Below, one piece after another: positions 35,629 to 43,968 of a DNA stretch of 64,000 nt. Positions within the stretch are counted from its first letter, which is position 1, and each line of letters begins with the position of its first letter. Source of the stretch: Stigmatella aurantiaca DW4/3-1. GTDB taxonomy: Bacteria > Myxococcota > Myxococcia > Myxococcales > Myxococcaceae. Below the pieces are notes generated by a model, which had not been told where the DNA came from, searched no databases, and was given only the letters and a program-made list of their open reading frames with translations. A program made the translations under genes and the position numbers. The DNA lies in NCBI RefSeq assembly GCF_000165485.1, contig NC_014623.1:2313501-2377500 (forward strand), read 5' to 3'.

Positions 35629-38115
35629 ATGCGGACCTGGGTCATCTTCGGAGTGGCACTGGCCATGAGCCTTGGAATCTCTTCGGAGGCCCTCGGGCAG
35701 CCTTCCCGGCAGCCTCATGCGGGAGAGATTGCCTTGGGCATCCGGCGCCTCGGTGTGACTGGGAGTGTGCTTTACGTGGCGGCTCACCCCGACGACGAGA
35801 ACACGCGGCTGTTGGCTTGGCTGGCGGGTGGGCGAGGCCTGCGCGCGGGTTATCTGTCGATGACGCGCGGAGACGGTGGGCAGAACCTCATCGGGACGGA
35901 ACAGGACGAGCTGCTCGGGCTCATTCGCACGAACGAGCTCCTCGCGGCGCGGCGCGTCGATGGTGCCGAGCAGCTGTTCACGCGAGCAAGGGACTTCGGC
36001 TACTCGAAGAGCGTCGAGGAGACGTTGCGCATCTGGGGCCATGACGCGGTGCTGGCCGACGTCGTGCTCGCCATCCGCCGCTTTCAGCCGGACGTCATCG
36101 TGACGCGCTTCACCACGAAGCCGCCCAACCATGGGCACCATACTGCCTCGGCGCTCCTGGCCGAGGAGGCTTTCGCGGCCGCGGCGGATCCCGCGCGCTT
36201 TCCCGAGCAGCTCGGAGCGCTGAAACCGTGGAAGGCCGACCGGCTGCTGAACAACGTTTCGACCTGGAACCTGAAGCCCGATGCCGACATGTCCGCCTAC
36301 CTCAAGGCCGATGTCGGAGGCTACGAGCCGCTCCTGGGACGTTCCTGGGGGGAGGTCGCGGCGGAGAGCCGCAGCCAGCACAAGAGCCAGGGTTTCGGGG
36401 TGGCCGCCGAGCGCGGATCACTGCTGGAGTACTTCGCCCCCCTCGCCGGAACGCGCCCGAAGTCGGATCTCTTCGAGGGTCTCGAACTCACATGGCGCCG
36501 GTGGGGAGGGACGGAGAAGGTCATCCAGGCCGTCAACGCGGCGTCGAGCGGTTTCGATCCTCGCGCCCCCCACCTGAGCCTCCCCGCGCTCCAGCGCGTG
36601 CACGAGGCGATTTCGGCCCTGCCCGAAGACAATCCATGGAAGGCCCCCAAGCTGCGCGAGACCGAGGCGCTCATGACCGCGTGCGCGGGCTTGTTCCTCG
36701 AGGTGCGTGCGGCGGAGGCGTCCGCCGTTCCAGGCAGCCAGGTGACGTTGAACCTGATGGCGTTGAACCGCTCGCCCTCCGCGCTCCGGTTGGTGAGCGT
36801 GACGCTCCCGGGCGGTGAGCCGGTGGCGGTGGAGGCGGCACTGCTGGGAGACAAGCCCTTCACCCTCTCCAGCCCGGTGGAGATCCCAGCGGATGCGCGG
36901 ATCTCGACGCCCTACTGGCTCCGGAAACCCGTCGAAGGGGGCCTCTACACCGTGGAGGCGCAGGACCGGGCGCTCATCGGTCGGCCTGAAGGGGAGCCTG
37001 CCCTGACGGTGACCTTCGTCTATGAGGCCGGGGGCAAGCGCTTCACCGTGGTTCGCCCCGTGGTCTTCGTTTGGACGGATCCCGTGCGCGGCGAGCTCTA
37101 CCGGGCCTTCGAGATTGCTCCGGCCGTCACGGCGACGCTTGACCGGGAGGTTCTCATGTTCCCCAACGGCATGTCCCAGACCGTTCCCGTGGTCTTGGCG
37201 GCAGGCCGCGCCGATGCCGCTGGCACGGTCCGGCTTGAGGTGCCGGGCGGCTGGCGTGCCGAACCCGCCGAGGTGCCTTTCCAACTCGCCGCGCGCGGTG
37301 ACGAGCGCACGGTCCGCTTTCAGCTCACACCTCCCAAGGGCGCGAGCGAGCGGGCACGGTTGCGTGTCGTGGTGGAGAGTGGCGGCCGTGCCGAGTCGTG
37401 GCGCGTCCGCACCGTGACGCATGAGCACATCCCGCCTCAGTCGGTGCGCCAGCCCTCCGAGGCGGCCTTGGTGCCGGTGGCCCTCGCCATGAAGGGGCGG
37501 CGGATCGGCTATGTCCCCGGGCCGGGGGACCGGGTGGCCGAGAGCCTCGCGGCCGTTGGGTACGAGGTGACGGTGCTGCCCGAGGAGCCACTGGCCTCCG
37601 AGAAGCTCGAGCGCTTCGATGCCATCCTGATCGGGGTACGCGCCTTCAACGCCAACCCGCGTCTCTCCCTCCACCGCGAGCGGCTCCTGCGGTACGTGGA
37701 GGGGGGAGGGCGGTTGGTCGTCCAGTACAACACCAACAGCCGTGTGGGGCCGCTCACCGCTTTTGTCGGCCCTTATCCCCTGGAGATCGGGCGCGAGCGG
37801 GTGACGGACGAGACCGCGGCGATGACGCCCGTGGATCCGAAGGTCCCGCTGCTGAATGCTCCCAACCGCCTTGGGCCCGCCGACTTCGAGGGCTGGGTCC
37901 AGGAGCGTGGGCTCTACTTCGCTTCGAAGTGGGACGAGCACTATCAGCCCATCTTCTCCATGCAGGACCCGGGTGAGGAGCCGCTCCAGGGAGGGCTGCT
38001 CGTGGCCCGTCATGGCAAGGGGACCTTCATCTACACGGGCATTGCGTTTTTCCGTCAACTTCCCGCGGGCGTGCCCGGTGCCTACCGCCTGCTCGCGAAC
38101 CTCCTCGCCCGATGA
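35629..38115 (+). CDS. large secreted PIG-L family deacetylase with C-terminal amidotransferase-like fold
   Basis: 828 residues, far longer than a single PIG-L domain (~230). Signal peptide FGVALAMSLGISSEALGQ. The deacetylase domain (residues ~35-260) has the zinc motif VAAHPDDENTRLLAWL, SMTRGDGGQNLIG, and PPNHGHHTASALLAEEAF for the distal His ligand. A long beta-rich middle follows (residues ~370-610). The last ~210 residues look like a GATase1/ThuA-type Rossmann fold (RIGYVPGPGDRVAESLAAVGYEVTVLPEEP; FDAILIGVRAFN; YVEGGGRLVVQYNTN). The substrate is unknown; known PIG-L enzymes act on N-acetyl-glucosaminyl groups. Start of a three-gene unit coupled by overlaps, divergent from the bsh operon. 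Confidence 0.88.
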   Translation: MRTWVIFGVALAMSLGISSEALGQPSRQPHAGEIALGIRRLGVTGSVLYVAAHPDDENTRLLAWLAGGRGLRAGYLSMTRGDGGQNLIGTEQDELLGLIRTNELLAARRVDGAEQLFTRARDFGYSKSVEETLRIWGHDAVLADVVLAIRRFQPDVIVTRFTTKPPNHGHHTASALLAEEAFAAAADPARFPEQLGALKPWKADRLLNNVSTWNLKPDADMSAYLKADVGGYEPLLGRSWGEVAAESRSQHKSQGFGVAAERGSLLEYFAPLAGTRPKSDLFEGLELTWRRWGGTEKVIQAVNAASSGFDPRAPHLSLPALQRVHEAISALPEDNPWKAPKLRETEALMTACAGLFLEVRAAEASAVPGSQVTLNLMALNRSPSALRLVSVTLPGGEPVAVEAALLGDKPFTLSSPVEIPADARISTPYWLRKPVEGGLYTVEAQDRALIGRPEGEPALTVTFVYEAGGKRFTVVRPVVFVWTDPVRGELYRAFEIAPAVTATLDREVLMFPNGMSQTVPVVLAAGRADAAGTVRLEVPGGWRAEPAEVPFQLAARGDERTVRFQLTPPKGASERARLRVVVESGGRAESWRVRTVTHEHIPPQSVRQPSEAALVPVALAMKGRRIGYVPGPGDRVAESLAAVGYEVTVLPEEPLASEKLERFDAILIGVRAFNANPRLSLHRERLLRYVEGGGRLVVQYNTNSRVGPLTAFVGPYPLEIGRERVTDETAAMTPVDPKVPLLNAPNRLGPADFEGWVQERGLYFASKWDEHYQPIFSMQDPGEEPLQGGLLVARHGKGTFIYTGIAFFRQLPAGVPGAYRLLANLLAR

Positions 38116-38282
38116 AACCCCCTTCCAAGCCTCCTGAACCAGCCGGAGCCCCAGCGCCTCGGCCTGAACTCGACGATGCGCCGCCCGTGCTCGGGTCCTG
38201 GCGCAACATCTACCTCTTCGTGCTGGGCACCCTTGCCCTGCTCATTGCCCTGTTCTGGGCGCTGACCCGGGCTTACTCGTGA
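38112..38282 (+). CDS. 56-residue single-pass membrane protein
   Basis: A short gene that fits exactly between two overlaps: its ATG shares ATGA with the PIG-L stop, and its TGA shares GTGA with the symporter start. The product begins MKPPSKPPEPAGAPAPRPEL (proline-rich, soluble) and ends with one membrane helix, about residues 33-52 (IYLFVLGTLALLIALFWALT). No family recognised. The double coupling argues that it is a real subunit, perhaps an accessory of the symporter, as small single-helix partners exist for other SSS-family carriers. Function otherwise unknown. Confidence 0.75.
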   Translation: MKPPSKPPEPAGAPAPRPELDDAPPVLGSWRNIYLFVLGTLALLIALFWALTRAYS

Positions 38283-39997
38283 CACTGCTCGATTGGCTGG
38301 TCCTCATCGGAACGACGGCGTTCATCGTGGGGTGGGGGCTCTGGCGGACGCGCGGCGAGAGCACCACCACGGAGGGCTTTCTGCGCGGCGGCCACGAGAT
38401 GCGCTGGCCCACCATTGGCCTGTCCGTCATGGCCACGCAGGCGAGCGCCATCACCTTCCTCTCCGTTCCAGGCCAGGCCTACGAGGACGGGATGCGCTTC
38501 GTGCAGTTCTACTTCGGCCTGCCGATCGCGATGGTGATCATCAGTGCCGTCTTCGTGCCCATCTACTACCGGCTCAATGTCCTCACCGCGTATGAGTACC
38601 TGGAATCGCGCTTCGACTTGAAGACCCGCCTGCTCGGTGCGCTCCTCTTCCTCATCCAGCGAGGGCTGGCCTCTGGCATCACCCTCTACGCGCCCTCCAT
38701 CATTCTCTCGGCCATCTTCGGTTGGCCGCTCGAGCCCACCATCGTGCTCATGGGGGCGCTGGTCATTCTCTACACCGTGACGGGCGGCTCCAAGGCCGTC
38801 AGCCAGACACAGAAGCAGCAGATGGTGGTGATGCTGGGGGGCATGGCCGTGGCGGCCATCGTCATCGTGTGGAAACTGCCCGAGAACGTGTCTTTCGGGC
38901 AGGCCGTCGATGTCGCGGGGGCCCTGGGCCGGATGAACGTGGTCAGCTTCAACCTCGACTTTCAGGACCGTTACAACGTCTGGTCCGGAATCACGGGGGG
39001 GCTTTTCCTGTCACTGTCTTACTTTGGAACCGATCAGTCCCAGGTGGGCCGCTATCTGACGGGCCGTTCCATCACGGAGAGCCGTCTCGGGCTGCTGTTC
39101 AACGGCGTTCTGAAGATCCCGATGCAGTTCTTGATCCTCTTCGTCGGGCTCCTGGTCTTCGTGTTCTACCAATTCACCGCTCCGCCCCTGCTCTTCAATC
39201 AGCCCCTGCGGGCACGGGTCCAGGCGACCGCGCAAGCGGGAGAGTTCGCTGCCCTCGAGGAGAAATGGGCCCAGGTGCAGGCGGAGAAGCGTGTCGAGGC
39301 AGAGCGCTACGTGGCGGCGCGGGAGGCCGGTGACGGCTCCGCGGAGGCAAGCTCGCGCGAGCGGCTCCAGGCCGCGGCCCGGACGGCCGAGACGGTTCGC
39401 AAGGAGGCCAAGGCCGTGGTCTCCCGCGCCCTGCCTGGAAGTGAGACGAAGGACTCGGACTACATCTTCATCTCGTTCGTGAAGGACTGGATGCCCAGCG
39501 GCCTGGTCGGGTTGCTCGTCACCGTCATCCTGGCGGCGGCCATGAGTTCGATCTCGAGCGAGCTCAACGCCCTGGGCGCGACGACCACGGTCGACTTCTA
39601 CCGGCGAGTCATCCGCCGTGACGCGACCGACCGCCAGTTCCTCGTGGCCTCCAAGCTGTGCACCGTGCTCTGGGGTTTTGTCGCGATTGCCTTCGCGAGC
39701 TTCGCCTCGCTGCTCGACAACCTCATCCAGGCGGTGAACATCCTCGGCTCGCTCTTCTATGGAACCGTGCTGGGCTTGTTCCTCGTGGCCTTCTTCCTCA
39801 GGCGCGTCCGGGGGAATGCCGTTTTCCTCGCCGCGCTCCTCTCGCAGGGGGGGGTGCTCGGCCTCTTCACGTTCTCCGGAATCGGCTATCTCTGGTTCAA
39901 CGTGATTGGCTGTGCGCTGGTCGTCGTCCTGGGAGTGATTCTCCAGGCCCTCCTGCCTGGCTCCCGTTCCGGCGCGAAGCCAGCCCACGACACCTGA
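38279..39997 (+). CDS. sodium:solute symporter (SSS family)
   Basis: 572 residues, GTG start at 38279 inside the stop of the preceding small gene. Around 13 membrane segments, with SSS family stretches: FLRGGHEMRWPTIGLSVMATQASAITFLS-type TM1 region, YLESRFDLKTRLLGA, and FVKDWMPSGLVGLLVTVILAAAMSSISSELNALGATTTVDFY. An unusual feature is a ~95-residue hydrophilic, Glu/Ala/Arg-rich and probably coiled-coil loop (residues ~300-392) inserted between membrane segments. Substrate unknown. Gene context (PIG-L deacetylase, bacillithiol genes) suggests an amino-sugar or thiol-derived compound; that is inference. Confidence 0.9.
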   Translation: MTLLDWLVLIGTTAFIVGWGLWRTRGESTTTEGFLRGGHEMRWPTIGLSVMATQASAITFLSVPGQAYEDGMRFVQFYFGLPIAMVIISAVFVPIYYRLNVLTAYEYLESRFDLKTRLLGALLFLIQRGLASGITLYAPSIILSAIFGWPLEPTIVLMGALVILYTVTGGSKAVSQTQKQQMVVMLGGMAVAAIVIVWKLPENVSFGQAVDVAGALGRMNVVSFNLDFQDRYNVWSGITGGLFLSLSYFGTDQSQVGRYLTGRSITESRLGLLFNGVLKIPMQFLILFVGLLVFVFYQFTAPPLLFNQPLRARVQATAQAGEFAALEEKWAQVQAEKRVEAERYVAAREAGDGSAEASSRERLQAAARTAETVRKEAKAVVSRALPGSETKDSDYIFISFVKDWMPSGLVGLLVTVILAAAMSSISSELNALGATTTVDFYRRVIRRDATDRQFLVASKLCTVLWGFVAIAFASFASLLDNLIQAVNILGSLFYGTVLGLFLVAFFLRRVRGNAVFLAALLSQGGVLGLFTFSGIGYLWFNVIGCALVVVLGVILQALLPGSRSGAKPAHDT

Positions 39998-40041
39998 ACG
40001 GCGCCCGTGGGTCCTCCCGTGCTGTCATTCTGGCGCGAGGC

Positions 40042-40662
40042 TCAGTGGATGGCCGCGCGCAGCCCCACGGAGGCCACCACCTGGGCCTCTCCGGCCAGCA
40101 AGGTTTCGAGCCGCTCCTTCACCGTGGCTTCGTCCCCCGAGGCCGTCACGGCCAGGCGATAGAAGAGGGACTGGTGTCCGTCCTCGGACTGGGCCAGCTC
40201 TCCATAGAAACGCCGCAGGGAAGGATCCTCCAAGCCCTCGGCGAGCAGGGAGAGGCGCTCGCAGGAGCGGGCCTCGATGATGGCGGCCACCAGCAGGCGG
40301 TCCACCCGGCGGTCTGGGGAAGGGGTCCGGATGAGCTTCTGGAGCCCCTGGGCATAGGGGTCTCCCGCGTCGCGGCTCAAGGTGAGGCCCCGGGCGGCCA
40401 TCAAATCGAGCACCCGGGCCAGGTGGGCGCTCTCCTCGCGGGCCAGCCGGGCCATCTGCGCGGGCAGGCCCGGCAGGTCCGGATAGGCCTGGAGCAGCGA
40501 CAGGGCGTTGGCGGCCGCCTTCTTCTCGCAGTGGGCATGGTCGATGAGCACCTCGTTGAAGTGCTCGAGCGCCAGCGGCAGCCAGCGCGGATCCGTGGGC
40601 GAGTGCAGGAAGACAGGGCCCTCTCCAGAGAGGGGACGGCGGCTGGGGGTCGGGCGGGACAT
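40042..40662 (-). CDS. miaE: tRNA-(ms2io6A37) hydroxylase-type diiron protein (MiaE)
   Basis: 206 residues from ATG 40662. Ferritin-like four-helix diiron enzyme, with ligands visible as EKKAA, REESAHLAR, EARSCER and SEDGHQSLF, the spacing of MiaE. MiaE hydroxylates the isopentenyl group of ms2i6A at position 37 of tRNAs reading UNN codons, and needs O2. It begins 5 bp after the end of the GNAT gene on the same strand, so they form a pair. Confidence 0.88.
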   Translation of the reverse strand: MSRPTPSRRPLSGEGPVFLHSPTDPRWLPLALEHFNEVLIDHAHCEKKAAANALSLLQAYPDLPGLPAQMARLAREESAHLARVLDLMAARGLTLSRDAGDPYAQGLQKLIRTPSPDRRVDRLLVAAIIEARSCERLSLLAEGLEDPSLRRFYGELAQSEDGHQSLFYRLAVTASGDEATVKERLETLLAGEAQVVASVGLRAAIH

Positions 40663-40667
40663 GGGGG

Positions 40668-41513
40668 CTATTCCAGGAGAACGATGCGCTGGACGCGGCC
40701 GGACAGGTAGCCGACCTTGCGCGCGATGCGGGCCAGGCTCTCGTGCTTGTCGTCCAGGCGCAGGATGAGCCGGGGCAGCGAGGACAGCAGGTGGCGGGAG
40801 ATTTGCCCCAGGCACAGGGTGGCGTGGCCCTTGTTGCGCTCGTGGGGCACCGTGTACAGCCCCTCCAGCTCCGCGCCGTGCTGGGAGCGGCTCCCGACGT
40901 CCACCTTGAAGACCAGGGCCCCCTGCTCCTCCAGCACATAGGTGCGCCGGCCCCGGACGCGTTGCATGACGCGCGCTTCGTAGCCGCAGGGGTCCTCGGC
41001 GAGCGGGTCCCGCTCCAGGGTTTCCCTCACCGCGCCGAGCGCCAGCGGCATCAGCCGGGGGATGTCCTCTTCCCGGGCCAGCCGCAGCGTGGGGTTGGTG
41101 AAGGGCCCCAGATCATCGGCCGAGACGCTGAAGAGGCGCTGGGTGCGTGTGAGCCGCGTCTTGCCGGAGCCGCCCAGGTGCCGCACCAGCTCGTCCACCG
41201 AGGACTTCTCGCCCAGCGAGGCCTGGAGCCGGACCTGGGAGGCCAGGGTCTTCGCGATGTCGCAGATGAAGGAGGATTCGTTCGCGGAAGGGACCACCAG
41301 GCCGCCTTCGCCGCCCACGAAGAGCGCGGCGGTGAGGTTCTTGCTGGCGTCGAAGCGTCCGTGGAAGGCGAACCGGGCCCTCCCGGCGCGTGGGACGATG
41401 CCGAACTCCTCGAAGAGACCCAGCAGGTAGACGTTGTGGGGAGGATCCTTCACCAGGAGCGAGCGCAGGGCGTCCGTGTGCTGGGGGCCGAGCTGTTCAA
41501 TCGTGAAGGACAT
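40668..41513 (-). CDS. GNAT family N-acetyltransferase
   Basis: 281 residues in two halves: an N-terminal degenerate GNAT-like domain (residues ~1-130, LRSLLVKDPPHNVYLLGLFEEFG) of the DUF4081 type, and a C-terminal GNAT fold with the acetyl-CoA loop region LYTVPHERNKGHATLCLGQISRHLL. Similar two-part proteins occur in actinobacteria and myxobacteria; the acceptor is unknown. Immediately upstream of miaE (5 bp) on the same strand. Confidence 0.85.
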   Translation of the reverse strand: MSFTIEQLGPQHTDALRSLLVKDPPHNVYLLGLFEEFGIVPRAGRARFAFHGRFDASKNLTAALFVGGEGGLVVPSANESSFICDIAKTLASQVRLQASLGEKSSVDELVRHLGGSGKTRLTRTQRLFSVSADDLGPFTNPTLRLAREEDIPRLMPLALGAVRETLERDPLAEDPCGYEARVMQRVRGRRTYVLEEQGALVFKVDVGSRSQHGAELEGLYTVPHERNKGHATLCLGQISRHLLSSLPRLILRLDDKHESLARIARKVGYLSGRVQRIVLLE

Positions 41514-41565
41514 GGGCGGGTCGCCGGTCTCGGCTGGCCCGGCCCACCTTATGGGAAAGGGGCCC

Positions 41566-42159
41566 TCAACGGCCAGCGTCCGGCGCGGGCTCGAAACGGA
41601 AGGGGTAGGTCACGGTGACCTTGCCCCCGTCCCGAGGGGGCGGCAGCGAGACGTCCAGCAGGGAGTCCACGAAACAGGCCTGGAGAAAAGGGTCCTGCAG
41701 GGTTGTCTCCACCACCTCGCCGCCTTGGAAGCGGCCCACCGGTCCTTCCGCCGCCAGGGTGAATTTCAGCGTCACCGATTGAGAGCCCGGGTAGCGCCCC
41801 AGGGTGTCCTCGAAGCACTGGCGCATGAGCGGGACGGCCTTCTGGATGGCGAGGCGGAGTTCCTCCCGGTTCACGGGGCCTTCGGAGGCCAGGATCTGGG
41901 GTTCGGCCTCGGGAATGACAATGGGCGGCGCCCGGGGGGAAGCGGCCTGGCGAGGCGAAGGCGCGGGCATCGCGGGCCGCGGCGGGGCTGGAGGCGAAAG
42001 GGGCGGGGGTGGGGGGCCCGCCGGGGAAGGGGGCACCGAGGGGGCCGGGGGCTCCTGGGAGAAGGCCGGTGGGGGAGGCGGTCGCGTGAGCCAGAGCCCC
42101 ACGGCACACAGGGCCATGAAGGGGAGGATGACCGCGAGGAGAAGAAACCGGCCCGGCAT
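41566..42159 (-). CDS. AgmX/PglI C-terminal domain protein
   Basis: 197 residues from ATG 42159 (the frame is open to 42201). One N-terminal membrane helix (FLLLAVILPFMALCAVGLWL), a proline-rich linker (residues ~26-80), then an AgmX/PglI-like C-terminal domain: NREELRLAIQKAVPLMRQCFEDTLGRYPG, VTLKFTLAAEGPVG, FLQACFVDSLLDVSLP. The domain resembles TonB-type C-termini and is characteristic of myxobacteria, where the founding proteins act in gliding motility. This one is a short stand-alone form; its role cannot be told. Confidence 0.78.
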   Translation of the reverse strand: MPGRFLLLAVILPFMALCAVGLWLTRPPPPPAFSQEPPAPSVPPSPAGPPPPPLSPPAPPRPAMPAPSPRQAASPRAPPIVIPEAEPQILASEGPVNREELRLAIQKAVPLMRQCFEDTLGRYPGSQSVTLKFTLAAEGPVGRFQGGEVVETTLQDPFLQACFVDSLLDVSLPPPRDGGKVTVTYPFRFEPAPDAGR

Positions 42160-42225
42160 GGCGCTCACTATGCCACTGGGGCGGCCCAAGGCCTTTTCCA
42201 CTTCGGACGCCTGCCTGGGGGAAGC

Positions 42226-43887
42226 TCACTCCTCCTTGAGGGGCTCGCGCGCCGCGTTGCGCCCGGCGATGAAGCCAAACGTCATTGCGGGGCCGAGGGT
42301 GCCCCCCGCGCCCCAGTACGCCTGGCCGCTGGGCGAGGCGATGCAGTTGCCCGCCCCATAGAGACCGGGAATGGCCGAGCCGTCGGTGCGCAGGACCCTC
42401 GCGTCCGGATCCATCGTGGGTCCCCCGCAGGTGTCCAGCGTCGCGGGGCCCAGGATCGCGGCGTAATAGGGGCCGGTGCGAGAGATGGGATACAGGGTGC
42501 GGTTGCCCGTGGTGCTGCGGGAGGGGCCTTGCCAGGCCTGCTCCAGGGCCGTCTCCCCCCGCTGGAAGTCCAGGTCCACCCCGCTGGTGGCGAAGGTGTT
42601 GAAGCGCTGGAGGGTTTCTTCCAGCTGGGAGACGAAGTCCGGCGCCAGCTTCAGGGTGGGGGTGATCGCGGCGCTCAGGAAGGAGCGTCCCCGGAGCCGC
42701 TCCAGGCGCTCCTCGATGCGGACGGCCAGCTCCGAGAGCGTCTGGGCCTGGATGACGAGCGGGGACTCCTGTCCAGGCAAGGGAACGACGCCGCGCCAGG
42801 GCCAGAAGGTGGGCTCCTGGGCGACGGCCTCGTCCCAGATCATGAACTGCACCAGGTGAGGATAGTCCTTGCCGCTCCAGTGGAAGTGGGTCTGGGCCCG
42901 GTCGTGGTAGGGGGCCTTCTCGTTGGCCACGCGATTGCCCTGCTTGTTCACCACGACGGTGCTGTCGCCATACGGGAAGAAGACGTGCGCATCGCCTCGG
43001 ACCACCTCGCCGCCGTGGGCCGCCGCGTCCTCGATGGCCGCTTGGTAGAAGAAGCCGTTGGCGAGGTTGTCGAGCCGCGCCCCCAGCCGGGAGGCGATGT
43101 CGATGAAGGCTCCCCGGCTGGTGGGAACGCTGCCGCTGCCAAAGAGGGGGCCTTTCAGGAAGGCGCGTGCCTTGTGGGTGTCATGGGCAAAACCGCCCGA
43201 GCCGAAGACCACGGCCTTGCGGGCGCGCACGCTCATCAGGGCGCCTTCATGCTCTGCCTCCACCCCCGTGACCTCTCCCCGGGAGTTGGTGCGCACCTGG
43301 GTCACCCGGTGCTTCGTGAGCAGGGGCACGCCGTGCTTCTGGAGGTAGGCGAGCATTCCGTCCACCAGGAGGACGCCTGGCCACTGCATGGACCCAGGGG
43401 GCATCCGGGCCGAGAGCACGCGGCCATAGGGCGCTTGGTTTTCGGGCAACTCCGCGTGGTAGTCCGGATCCGAGACGGGCTGGGGCGAGAAGCCGTAGGA
43501 GCCGAGGATGACGGGATCGATCGCCCCAAGCTGGGTCAGCCGGTCGATGGCGGGCGCCGCGTTGTCATAGAAAGCGGCGAGCAACTCGTACTGGAGCGGG
43601 GGAAGGCCGAGAGACGGATGCTCCGGTGTGTAGAGCGTGGGGTAGGCCACGCGTGCCATCAACTGGAGTGCGTTGGCGCGGGGGTCTGTCAGCCCCTGGC
43701 CCCTCATGAGCGAGTTGTTGGGAATCCAAAAGGCTCCGCCGGATTTCCGGGTGGTTCCTCCCAGGGTCTCGGCCGCCTCCAGCAGGATGGCAGAGGCCCC
43801 CTGGTCCACCGCGGCGGCCGCGGCTGACAGGGCGGCCCCGCCGGAGCCCACGATGACCACGTCCGCTTGAAGGTTCCACGTTGGCAT
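42226..43887 (-). CDS. FAD-dependent oxidoreductase (FAD_binding_2, fumarate reductase/ketosteroid dehydrogenase type)
   Basis: 553 residues. N-terminal dinucleotide-binding motif ADVVIVGSGGAALSAAAAAVDQG, then LLEAAETLGGTTRKSGGAFW, typical of FAD_binding_2 flavoproteins. VVFGSGGFAHD gives the second FAD contact, and the C-terminal TLDTCGGPTMDPDARVL and YGAGNCIASPSGQAYWGAGGTLGPAMTFGFIAGR closes the FAD site. The 3-ketosteroid-1/4-dehydrogenases and fumarate reductases share this plan, so the substrate is undetermined. No signal peptide. It is divergent from the PAS kinase across 78 bp. Confidence 0.9.
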   Translation of the reverse strand: MPTWNLQADVVIVGSGGAALSAAAAAVDQGASAILLEAAETLGGTTRKSGGAFWIPNNSLMRGQGLTDPRANALQLMARVAYPTLYTPEHPSLGLPPLQYELLAAFYDNAAPAIDRLTQLGAIDPVILGSYGFSPQPVSDPDYHAELPENQAPYGRVLSARMPPGSMQWPGVLLVDGMLAYLQKHGVPLLTKHRVTQVRTNSRGEVTGVEAEHEGALMSVRARKAVVFGSGGFAHDTHKARAFLKGPLFGSGSVPTSRGAFIDIASRLGARLDNLANGFFYQAAIEDAAAHGGEVVRGDAHVFFPYGDSTVVVNKQGNRVANEKAPYHDRAQTHFHWSGKDYPHLVQFMIWDEAVAQEPTFWPWRGVVPLPGQESPLVIQAQTLSELAVRIEERLERLRGRSFLSAAITPTLKLAPDFVSQLEETLQRFNTFATSGVDLDFQRGETALEQAWQGPSRSTTGNRTLYPISRTGPYYAAILGPATLDTCGGPTMDPDARVLRTDGSAIPGLYGAGNCIASPSGQAYWGAGGTLGPAMTFGFIAGRNAAREPLKEE

Positions 43888-43968
43888 GTTCCTGTTTTCC
43901 TCGTCTCATGACGCGCATGGCCCGGTGGGGCATTCTAGAATCCCAGCAACCCAGGAACAGGAGGGGTG

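Noticed and set aside
36418-38058. 546-codon minus-strand frame antisense to the PIG-L gene
   Set aside because: Same composition bias; no ribosome site, no motif, and the plus-strand gene is convincing.
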